From Polaribacter vadi (GTDB taxonomy: Bacteria > Bacteroidota > Bacteroidia > Flavobacteriales > Flavobacteriaceae), in NCBI RefSeq assembly GCF_018861005.1, contig NZ_JAHKQL010000001.1, forward strand, positions 1 through 64,000: a stretch of DNA of 64,000 nt, in the 5' to 3' direction. Positions 38,216-45,314 of the stretch are shown here, piece by piece. Below the pieces are notes generated by a model that did no database searches, had not been told where the DNA came from, and was given only the letters and a program-made list of their open reading frames with translations. Numbering within the stretch: position 1 is the first letter of the stretch; every line of letters starts with the position of its first letter. Both the position numbers and the translations under genes were made by a program.

Positions 38216-38230
38216 GATAAGCCTTTTTTT
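38197..38230 (+). terminator. trp attenuator terminator
   Basis: AAAAAAAGGCTTAT (38197-38210), loop CTCACG, ATAAGCCTTTTTTT (38217-38230): a 14-bp perfect stem ending in seven T's, located between trpL and trpE. Confidence 0.92.
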
Positions 38231-38286
38231 ATGCTGAATTTATATCAGCATAAAAAATAAAAAGATCCTGAATCTATTTCAGCATA
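38230..38286 (+). promoter_or_regulatory. alternative hairpins in front of trpE
   Basis: TATGCTGA (38230-38237) can pair with TCAGCATA at 38245-38252 or with an identical copy at 38279-38286, four bases before the trpE ATG. The second pairing would place the start region in a stem. A translational switch is possible but unproven. Confidence 0.4.
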
Positions 38287-38289
38287 AAA

Positions 38290-39681
38290 ATGAAAAAAAT
38301 ACAGTTTAAAACCATTCACAAAACTAAAATTGCAGATACAATAACTCCTGTAGGTTTGTATTTACGTTTTAGAGATAAATATGCAAATACACTTTTGCTA
38401 GAAAGTTCAGATTATCATAGTAAAGACGAAAGTTTTACGTTTATAGCTATTGAGCCTGTGGTTTCTATAAAAGCAGAAAATCATTATTTAAGTTTTTCTC
38501 ATAATGGAGTTGAATTAGAAAATCAAGAAATTGGTAGAAACTTCAATACTATTTTCGAAAATTATAGTAAATCAATCGCTTTAGATTGCCCAGCAGAATT
38601 AAAATCATTTAACGGTTTGTATGGTTATACAACTTATGATTCTGTTCAGTATTTTGAAAATATTGAATTATCTGTTGCTGATGCTCCTTCTGCAATTCCT
38701 CTATTACAATATAGTTTTTACAGGTTTATTATTGCTATCAATCATTTTAATGATGAAATGACATTGATAGAAAATATTGAAGAAGGCACTGAATCAAGAA
38801 TAAAGGAAATTCAGACAATTATAGATGCACAAACTTTTAATACTCAAAAGTTTGATATTGTTGGTGATGAGACATCAAATGTAAAAGGAGAAGAATTTAT
38901 TGATTATGTAAAAAAAGCAAAATCTCATTGTAAAAGAGGAGATGTTTTTCAACTTGTTTTATCTCGCCAATTTCAACAAAAATTTAAAGGTGATGAATTT
39001 AATGTATACAGAGCATTGCGTTCTATAAATCCATCTCCATATTTATTTTATTTTGATTATGGTTCTTTTAAATTAATGGGATCTTCACCAGAAGCACAAA
39101 TTAAAATTTCTGCAGGTAAAGCAACTATCAATCCAATTGCAGGTACCTTTAGAAGAACTGGTGATATGGCAAAAGATATTCTATTGGGTAAAAAATTATC
39201 CGCAGATAAAAAAGAAACTGCAGAACACGTAATGTTGGTAGATTTAGCACGAAACGATTTAAGTAAACACGCAGATAAGGTAGAAGTTGAGGTTTTTAAA
39301 GAAGTACAGTATTTTAGTCATGTAATTCATTTAGTTTCTACAGTTTCTGGTCAATTAAAAGGAAATCCGATAGAAATTGTGGGTGATACTTTTCCTGCAG
39401 GAACTTTAAGTGGAGCACCAAAATACAAAGCAATGCAGTTAATTGATAAATACGAGAATCAATCCAGAGGTTTTTATGGTGGAGCAGTTGGTATTATTGG
39501 TCTTGATGGTTCTGTAAATTTAGCGATTGCAATTCGTAGTTTTGTAAGTAAAAACAAGACTTTATATTACCAAGCAGGAGCAGGAATCGTAATTCATTCT
39601 GATGAAGAAAAAGAATTACAAGAAGTAAATAATAAATTAGCAGCGTTAAAAAAAGCGTTGATTTTAGCGGAAAATATTTAA
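38290..39681 (+). CDS. trpE: anthranilate synthase component I
   Basis: A 463-residue chorismate-binding enzyme that, with TrpG, makes anthranilate from chorismate and glutamine. The C-terminal chorismate domain shows KRGDVFQLVLSRQF (about 217-230), the SPEA element, the NPIAGTFRRTGD loop and the FPAGTLSGAPK segment. The N-terminal half carries the regulatory Trp-binding domain (LLLESSDYHS region is the typical feedback motif), so end-product inhibition is likely. First structural gene of the operon, 60 bases after the attenuator terminator. Confidence 0.95.
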   Translation: MKKIQFKTIHKTKIADTITPVGLYLRFRDKYANTLLLESSDYHSKDESFTFIAIEPVVSIKAENHYLSFSHNGVELENQEIGRNFNTIFENYSKSIALDCPAELKSFNGLYGYTTYDSVQYFENIELSVADAPSAIPLLQYSFYRFIIAINHFNDEMTLIENIEEGTESRIKEIQTIIDAQTFNTQKFDIVGDETSNVKGEEFIDYVKKAKSHCKRGDVFQLVLSRQFQQKFKGDEFNVYRALRSINPSPYLFYFDYGSFKLMGSSPEAQIKISAGKATINPIAGTFRRTGDMAKDILLGKKLSADKKETAEHVMLVDLARNDLSKHADKVEVEVFKEVQYFSHVIHLVSTVSGQLKGNPIEIVGDTFPAGTLSGAPKYKAMQLIDKYENQSRGFYGGAVGIIGLDGSVNLAIAIRSFVSKNKTLYYQAGAGIVIHSDEEKELQEVNNKLAALKKALILAENI

Positions 39682-39686
39682 AGAAT

Positions 39687-39744
39687 GCTTTTAGTTATTT
39701 GCTATTAGCTTTTAGCTAATTGCCAAAAGCCAAAAGCCAAAAGC
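39687..39744 (+). repeat. short tandem and inverted repeats between trpE and trpG
   Basis: GCTTTTAG/GCTATTAG words (39687, 39701, 39708) are followed by three tandem GCCAAAA units (39722-39742). The GCTTTTag words are loosely complementary to the GCCAAAAGC units and could form a stem. A longer trpG frame from 39720 would be translated repeat. Confidence 0.6.
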
Positions 39745-39752
39745 TTTTTAAA

Positions 39753-40334
39753 ATGAAAATATTAATTTTAGATAATTACGATTCGTTTACCTATAACTTA
39801 GTTCATATGGTAGAAAAAATTACAGGAAAATTTCCTGCGGTTTTTAGAAACGATGAAATCAGTATTGCAGATGTAGGAAACTACGATATAATTATGTTAT
39901 CACCAGGACCTGGAATTCCTGATGAAGCAGGAATCTTAAAAGAGGTAATTAAAACCTACGCAGGTGTTAAACCAATTTTTGGAGTGTGTTTAGGCTTACA
40001 AGCAATTATAGAAGTTTTTGGAGGAACAATTATCAATTTAGAAGATGTTTTTCATGGGGTTGCTACAGAAATGAGAGTTGTAAATACAGAAGCAGAAATT
40101 TTTAAAGATGTTCCTGAAACATTTTTTGCAGCACGTTACCATTCTTGGGCTGCAACAGATATAGATTTTCCTCCTGAGTTGGTAGTAACTGCAAGAGATG
40201 AAGATGGATTAATTCAAGCAATTGAACATAAGCGTTTTAATATTTCTGCTGTTCAATTCCATCCAGAATCTATTTTAACAGATGTTGGGGAGCAATTGGT
40301 AACTAATTTTATCAATGCAAATAGCCCATCCTAA
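39753..40334 (+). CDS. trpG: anthranilate synthase component II (glutamine amidotransferase)
   Basis: A 193-residue class I glutamine amidotransferase that supplies ammonia to TrpE. It begins MKILILDNYDSFTYN, the family's standard N-terminus, which fixes the start at 39753 rather than 39720. The nucleophile cysteine is in PIFGVCLGLQAI, and the His-Glu part of the triad in AVQFHPESIL. Follows trpE after a repeat-containing gap. Confidence 0.95.
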   Translation: MKILILDNYDSFTYNLVHMVEKITGKFPAVFRNDEISIADVGNYDIIMLSPGPGIPDEAGILKEVIKTYAGVKPIFGVCLGLQAIIEVFGGTIINLEDVFHGVATEMRVVNTEAEIFKDVPETFFAARYHSWAATDIDFPPELVVTARDEDGLIQAIEHKRFNISAVQFHPESILTDVGEQLVTNFINANSPS

Positions 40335-40369
40335 TTTTACCAAAGAGAGAAATTAAAAGGGACTTTTTT

Positions 40370-41362
40370 ATGAAAGACATATTAAATAAATTATACAATC
40401 ACGAAAGATTGTCTAAATCTGAAGCAAAACAAATCTTAAAAGATATTGCTGCAGAAAAATATAATGATGCACATTTAGCATCATTTATGACTGTTTTTAT
40501 GATGCGTCCTATAACTGCAGATGAACTTTCTGGTTTTAGAGATGCGTTAAAAGAATTAGCTATAAAAGTAGATTTATCAGATTACAATACTATCGATATT
40601 GTAGGGACAGGAGGTGATGGAAAAGATACATTCAATATATCAACATTAACATCATTTATAGTTGCAGGTACAGGTCAAAAAGTGGCAAAACACGGTAATT
40701 ATTCTGTGTCTTCTCAATCTGGTTCTTCAGATATGTTAGCCACTTTTGGGTATCAATTTACCAATGATGAAAACATTTTAAAAAAACATTTAGAAAAAGC
40801 AAACATTTGTTTTTTACACGCACCAAAATTTCATCCAGCAATGAAAGCTGTTGGACCAACAAGGAAAGCGTTAAAGTTAAAAACGTTTTTTAATATGTTA
40901 GGACCTTTGGTAAATCCGAGTTCGCCTAAAAACCACATGTTAGGTACTTTTAATTTGGAAGTTGCACGTTTGTATAATTACATTTTACAAGAAGAAGAAA
41001 ATATCAATTACGGAATTATTCACGCTTTAGATGGTTATGATGAAATTTCGCTAACAAGCGGATTTAAATTATTCAATAAAAAAGGAGAACAATTGATAAC
41101 TCCTGAAGATTTAGGACAAAAAAGGTTACAGCAGTCTGATATTTTTGGAGGGAATTCTGTAGCTGATGCTGCTAAAATTTTTAAATCTATTTTAGAAGGA
41201 AATGGTACTGAAGCACAAAATAATGTGGTTTTAACAAATGCTGCATTTGCATTAACAATTGTTGATGATCAAAAGTCTTTTGAAAGGGCATTTGAAGAAG
41301 CAAAAAGTTCTTTGTTTGGTGGTAAAGCAAGACAGACTTTAGAAAAATTAGTAAGTATTTAA
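40370..41362 (+). CDS. trpD: anthranilate phosphoribosyltransferase
   Basis: A 330-residue enzyme that joins anthranilate to PRPP. The PRPP/anthranilate site is clear: DIVGTGGDGKDTFNIST (about 78-94) and the KHGNYSVSSQSGSSDML loop. GPTRKALKLKTFFNMLGPLVNP follows in the middle of the protein. Third gene of the operon; a small membrane-protein gene begins one base after its stop. Confidence 0.95.
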   Translation: MKDILNKLYNHERLSKSEAKQILKDIAAEKYNDAHLASFMTVFMMRPITADELSGFRDALKELAIKVDLSDYNTIDIVGTGGDGKDTFNISTLTSFIVAGTGQKVAKHGNYSVSSQSGSSDMLATFGYQFTNDENILKKHLEKANICFLHAPKFHPAMKAVGPTRKALKLKTFFNMLGPLVNPSSPKNHMLGTFNLEVARLYNYILQEEENINYGIIHALDGYDEISLTSGFKLFNKKGEQLITPEDLGQKRLQQSDIFGGNSVADAAKIFKSILEGNGTEAQNNVVLTNAAFALTIVDDQKSFERAFEEAKSSLFGGKARQTLEKLVSI

Positions 41363-41363
41363 A

Positions 41364-41534
41364 ATGGCAAAAAAGAAAAACAATATAATTTTGATAATAC
41401 CTGCTTTCTTGTTAATGGGAACAGCTATAGGAATACAAACCAAAGATCTTTTTAAACAAATGATTATTGGTTTAATAGTAGGTGTAATTGTTTACTTTTT
41501 TCTTAGATATAGAAATAAAAAATTAAATAAATAA
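41364..41534 (+). CDS. small two-helix membrane protein inside the trp operon
   Basis: A 56-residue frame beginning one base after the trpD stop. It opens with a basic MAKKKNN, then a hydrophobic helix (about 8-24, with PAFLLMGTAIGI), a short polar loop (QTKDLFKQ), a second helix (about 33-47, MIIGLIVGVIVYFFL) and a basic tail. Tight spacing and a coherent topology indicate a real gene. The family and role are unknown. A palindromic repeat starts at its stop. Confidence 0.72.
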   Translation: MAKKKNNIILIIPAFLLMGTAIGIQTKDLFKQMIIGLIVGVIVYFFLRYRNKKLNK

Positions 41535-41612
41535 TGTCATTTCGAACGAAATGAAATCAAGTTGAGAAATCTAAAAAAAATAATAAGATTCCTCCAAAAA
41601 GTCGAAATGACA
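41535..41612. repeat. GTCATT-type palindromic repeat between trpD-side gene and trpC
   Basis: A 78-base element with perfect 11-bp ends, TGTCATTTCGA (41535-41545) and TCGAAATGACA (41602-41612). The inner parts (GAGAAATCT and AGATTCCTCC-like words) are roughly complementary. It resembles intergenic palindromes seen widely in Bacteroidota genomes. Confidence 0.8.
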
Positions 41613-41625
41613 AATATTGAAAATA

Positions 41626-42414
41626 ATGACAATTTTAGATAAAATAATCGCATTTAAAAAGAAGGAAATTGCTAAAATAAAAGCAGAAGTTCCTATTAAG
41701 AAATTAGTAGAAAGTCCTAATTTTGATAGAACACCTTTTTCATTAAAAAAGGCTTTGCTAGAAGTTGGTTCAACAGGAATTATTGCCGAGTTTAAACGTC
41801 AATCTCCTTCCAAAGGAATAATCAATGATAAAGCAACCATTACAGAAGTAACTAATGGGTATTTAGTTGCAAATGTTGCTGCGCAATCTATCTTAACAGA
41901 TACTTCTTTTTTTGGTGGTACAATGGCAGATTTAATGGAGGCAAGAACAATCAATCAACAAAAACCGATTTTAAGAAAAGATTTTGTGGTTGATGCTTTT
42001 CAAATTGTAGAAGCTAAAGCAATTGGTGCAGATGTAATTTTATTAATTGCTTCTTGTTTAACATCAGCAGAGTTAAAAAACTACGGAAATCTTGCTACAG
42101 ATTTGGGTTTAAGTGTTTTATATGAAGTGCACACGCAAGAAGATTTAGATAAAATTAATGATTTAGATAACAAAATTATCGGAATCAATAACAGAAATTT
42201 AAAAACTTTTGAAGTTGATTTAGAACACTCTATAAAATTAGCAAATCAAATTCCTGATACTTGTATTAAGGTTTCAGAAAGCGGAATTTCTGACCCAAAA
42301 ATTATTACTGGTTTAAAAGAATTTGGGTTTCAAGGATTTTTAATTGGTGAGAATTTTATGAAAGAAGAAAATCCTGGAGAAGCTTGTCAAGAATTTATCA
42401 GTCAAATTAGATAA
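41626..42414 (+). CDS. trpC: indole-3-glycerol phosphate synthase
   Basis: A 262-residue TIM-barrel enzyme that closes the indole ring. IIAEFKRQSPSKG near 55-67 holds the catalytic lysine region. LRKDFVVD, VLYEVH, IGINNRNLKTFEVD and SESGI are the other barrel motifs. The start is the ATG at 41626; an upstream TTG at 41617 is less likely. Ends two bases before trpF. Confidence 0.95.
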   Translation: MTILDKIIAFKKKEIAKIKAEVPIKKLVESPNFDRTPFSLKKALLEVGSTGIIAEFKRQSPSKGIINDKATITEVTNGYLVANVAAQSILTDTSFFGGTMADLMEARTINQQKPILRKDFVVDAFQIVEAKAIGADVILLIASCLTSAELKNYGNLATDLGLSVLYEVHTQEDLDKINDLDNKIIGINNRNLKTFEVDLEHSIKLANQIPDTCIKVSESGISDPKIITGLKEFGFQGFLIGENFMKEENPGEACQEFISQIR

Positions 42415-42416
42415 GT

Positions 42417-43124
42417 ATGAAACTGAAAGTCTGTGGAATGAAATATGTAGAAAATATTCAGCAAGTTGCTGAATTAAATCCTGATTATTTAGGGTTTATT
42501 TTCTATGATAACTCCAAAAGAAATTTTGAAGGCATTATTCCAGAATTTTCAAATTCGATTAAAAAAACGGGTGTTTTTGTTAATGAATATGTAGAGATTG
42601 TTATTTCGCTAGTAGAAGAGTATAGATTAGATGCTATTCAATTACATGGTGATGAATCTGTAGAATATATTATCAAATTAAAGAGACAATTAGCAGAAAA
42701 CAGAGCTTTGTTTATTGAAGAAAACAAGCAGATTAAAAAGAAGAAAAATCAACATTATATCTCGAAAAATGAAGTTGAAATAATTAAAGTTTTCGGAATT
42801 AAAGATGAATTTAATTTTGATGTTTTACAGCCTTATTTAGATGTTGTTGATTTCTTTTTGTTTGATACAAAAGGAAAAGAAAGAGGAGGTAATGGTACAA
42901 AATTTGATTGGTCTGTTTTAGAAAAATATCCTTATGATAAACCTTTCTTTTTAAGTGGTGGAATTGGTCCAAAAGATATAGAACAAATCCAAATAGTAAG
43001 AAAAACAAATTTACCCATTTACGCGTTAGATGTAAATAGTAAATTTGAAATGGAGCCAGGTAGAAAGAAAATAGAAGAATTAAAAGAGTTTAAAAAGAAC
43101 GTCATTACGAACGTAGTAAAATAA
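42417..43124 (+). CDS. trpF: phosphoribosylanthranilate isomerase
   Basis: A 235-residue TIM barrel. It starts MKLKVCGMK, with the catalytic cysteine of the family, and has AIQLHGDES and LSGGIGPKDI. It is longer than usual: a lysine-rich insertion (EENKQIKKKKNQHYISKN) lies near residues 100-118. The last eight residues (NVITNVVK) come from a palindromic repeat that overlaps the 3' end (43100-43160), so the original C-terminus has been replaced or extended. Two bases after trpC. Confidence 0.93.
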   Translation: MKLKVCGMKYVENIQQVAELNPDYLGFIFYDNSKRNFEGIIPEFSNSIKKTGVFVNEYVEIVISLVEEYRLDAIQLHGDESVEYIIKLKRQLAENRALFIEENKQIKKKKNQHYISKNEVEIIKVFGIKDEFNFDVLQPYLDVVDFFLFDTKGKERGGNGTKFDWSVLEKYPYDKPFFLSGGIGPKDIEQIQIVRKTNLPIYALDVNSKFEMEPGRKKIEELKEFKKNVITNVVK

Positions 43125-43160
43125 TCTGCTGATTAATTAGGAGATTGTTTCGTAATTCGG
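43100..43160. repeat. imperfect GTCATT-type palindrome overlapping the 3' end of trpF
   Basis: CGTCATTACGAA...AATAATCTGCT on the left is loosely mirrored by AGGAGATTGTTTCGTAATTCGG on the right (about 43138-43160). The element begins inside trpF, encodes its last codons and its stop, and fills most of the gap to trpB. Confidence 0.65.
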
Positions 43161-43179
43161 ATTTACAAAAAATAAAAAT

Positions 43180-44364
43180 ATGAAATCACAATTTCAGCCA
43201 GACAAAAATGGATATTATGGACAATTTGGTGGAGCATTTATTCCAGAATTGTTATATCCAAATGTAAAAGAGTTAGAAGATAATTATATTCAAATTATCG
43301 AATCTGATGAATTTCAAAACGAATATAAATCTTTATTAAAAGATTATGTTGGTAGGCCAAGTCCATTGTATTTAGCCAAACGTTTGTCAGAGAAATATGG
43401 TGCTTTTATCTACTTAAAGAGAGAAGATTTAAATCATACAGGGGCTCATAAAGTAAACAATACAATTGGTCAGATTTTGATTGCTAAGAAATTAGGTAAA
43501 ACTAAAATTATTGCAGAAACAGGCGCAGGTCAGCATGGAGTTGCAACTGCTACAGTTTGTGCTTTAATGGGCTTAGAATGTACTGTTTTTATGGGCGAAA
43601 AAGATATTGAGCGTCAAGCACCAAATGTTGCTAGAATGAAAATGTTAGGCGCAAAAGTAGTCCCAGCATTAAGTGGAAGTAAAACTTTAAAAGACGCTAC
43701 AAATGAAGCTATAAGATACTGGATTCAGCATCCAGAAACCTTTTATTTAATTGGTTCTGTAGTTGGTCCACATCCATATCCAGATATGGTTGCTCGTTTA
43801 CAAGCTGTTATTTCTGAAGAAATAAAATGGCAATTAAAAGAAAAAACAGGTAAAGAAAACCCAGATACAATTATAGCTTGTGTTGGTGGTGGTTCTAATG
43901 CAGCTGGTGCTTTTTATCATTATATGGATAATGAAGAAGTAGAGCTAATTGCTGTAGAAGCTTCTGGTTTAGGTGTAAATTCTGGAGAGAGTGCTGCTAC
44001 TTCTCAATTAGGTGAAGTTGGTATTATTCACGGTTCTAAAACCATTTTAATGCAAGATGAATATGGCCAAATTGTTGAACCTTATTCAATTTCTGCTGGT
44101 TTAGATTATCCAGGAGTTGGACCTTTGCATGCATATTTATTCGATTCTAAAAGAGCAAATTTTATGGATGCAACTGATACAGAAGCATTAACGGCTGCTT
44201 ACGAATTAACAAAAATTGAAGGAATTATCCCTGCTCTAGAAAGTGCGCATGCTTTAGCTGTATTATCAAAAATTAAATTTACAAAAGACCAAGTTGTTGT
44301 TGTAAATTTATCTGGTAGAGGAGATAAAGACCTAGAAACCTATATTAAACATTTAGAGGATTAG
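43180..44364 (+). CDS. trpB: tryptophan synthase beta subunit
   Basis: A 394-residue PLP enzyme that joins indole and serine. The PLP lysine is K91 in HTGAHKVNN. The catalytic glutamate lies in AETGAGQHG, and GGGSNAAG binds the PLP phosphate. Full length with the standard TrpB1 N-terminus ([16 protein letters not shown]). Confidence 0.97.
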   Translation: MKSQFQPDKNGYYGQFGGAFIPELLYPNVKELEDNYIQIIESDEFQNEYKSLLKDYVGRPSPLYLAKRLSEKYGAFIYLKREDLNHTGAHKVNNTIGQILIAKKLGKTKIIAETGAGQHGVATATVCALMGLECTVFMGEKDIERQAPNVARMKMLGAKVVPALSGSKTLKDATNEAIRYWIQHPETFYLIGSVVGPHPYPDMVARLQAVISEEIKWQLKEKTGKENPDTIIACVGGGSNAAGAFYHYMDNEEVELIAVEASGLGVNSGESAATSQLGEVGIIHGSKTILMQDEYGQIVEPYSISAGLDYPGVGPLHAYLFDSKRANFMDATDTEALTAAYELTKIEGIIPALESAHALAVLSKIKFTKDQVVVVNLSGRGDKDLETYIKHLED

Positions 44365-44368
44365 TAAC

Positions 44369-44448
44369 TGTCATTCCTGCGAAAGCAGGAATCTCATAAT
44401 TAACATGAGTACATTTAAAAAAAGATTCCTGCCTACGCAGGAATGACA
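44369..44448. repeat. GTCATTCCTGCG palindromic repeat between trpB and trpA
   Basis: An 80-base element with perfect 13-bp ends, TGTCATTCCTGCG (44369-44381) and CGCAGGAATGACA (44436-44448). Each arm also contains its own smaller CCTGC/GCAGG palindrome. This is the widespread GTCATTCCTGCG type of bacterial intergenic repeat. Confidence 0.85.
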
Positions 44449-44458
44449 ACAAATAATT

Positions 44459-45226
44459 ATGAATTCAATTAAAGAATTATTTCAACAAAAAGATAAAAAT
44501 TTATTATCAATTTATTTTACTTGTGGTTATCCAAAATTAGATGATACAACTAAAGTAATTACTGCATTAGAAAAAAGTGGTGTAGATTTTATTGAGGTTG
44601 GTTTACCTTATTCAGATCCTTTAGCAGATGGACCAACGATACAAGATAGTAGTCAAAAAGCACTAGAAAATGGTATTAACTTAGATTTGGTTTTTGAGCA
44701 GTTAATGACTATTAAAGAAACTAATAAAACACCTTTAGTTTTAATGGGGTATTTAAATCAAATGTTAAAATATGGCGAAGATAAATTCTGTCAAAAAGTT
44801 GTAGATTGTGGTATTGATACGTTAATTCTACCAGATTTACCTATGGTGGAATTCGAAAATCATTATCAAGAATTGTTTGATAAATATGGACTTACAAATG
44901 TATTTTTAATAACACCTCACACATCAGAAGAAAGAATTAAAAAGATAGATGAATATTCAAAAGCATTTATTTATGTTGTGGCTTCTGCATCAATTACAGG
45001 TGCTAAAGGAGAAATTTCTAACAAACAAGTTGCTTATTTCGAAAGAATTAAAGCAATGAATTTAAAAAGTAATCTAATTGTTGGTTTTGGTATTTCTGAT
45101 AAACAAACATTTAATACAGCTTGTAATTATGCAAATGGTGCAATTATAGGTTCTGCTTTTATTAAAAATTTAGGAAAAAACGGAGTTGCCTCTATTGATG
45201 GTTTTATAAAACCGATAATTAGTTAA
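44459..45226 (+). CDS. trpA: tryptophan synthase alpha subunit
   Basis: A 255-residue TIM barrel that cleaves indole-3-glycerol phosphate to indole. Catalytic E46 and D57 lie in FIEVGLPYSDPLADGPT with the same 11-residue spacing as E49/D60 of the Salmonella enzyme. VGFGISDKQTF and ASITGAKGE are the phosphate-site motifs. Last gene of the trp operon. Confidence 0.96.
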   Translation: MNSIKELFQQKDKNLLSIYFTCGYPKLDDTTKVITALEKSGVDFIEVGLPYSDPLADGPTIQDSSQKALENGINLDLVFEQLMTIKETNKTPLVLMGYLNQMLKYGEDKFCQKVVDCGIDTLILPDLPMVEFENHYQELFDKYGLTNVFLITPHTSEERIKKIDEYSKAFIYVVASASITGAKGEISNKQVAYFERIKAMNLKSNLIVGFGISDKQTFNTACNYANGAIIGSAFIKNLGKNGVASIDGFIKPIIS

Positions 45227-45314
45227 ATAAAACTTAAAACAGTCTTAAACAATTTTCGAAATTTAAGAACCGGTCTTAATATAGTCTAACTTAGTTGTTT
45301 TAAATTCAAATAAA

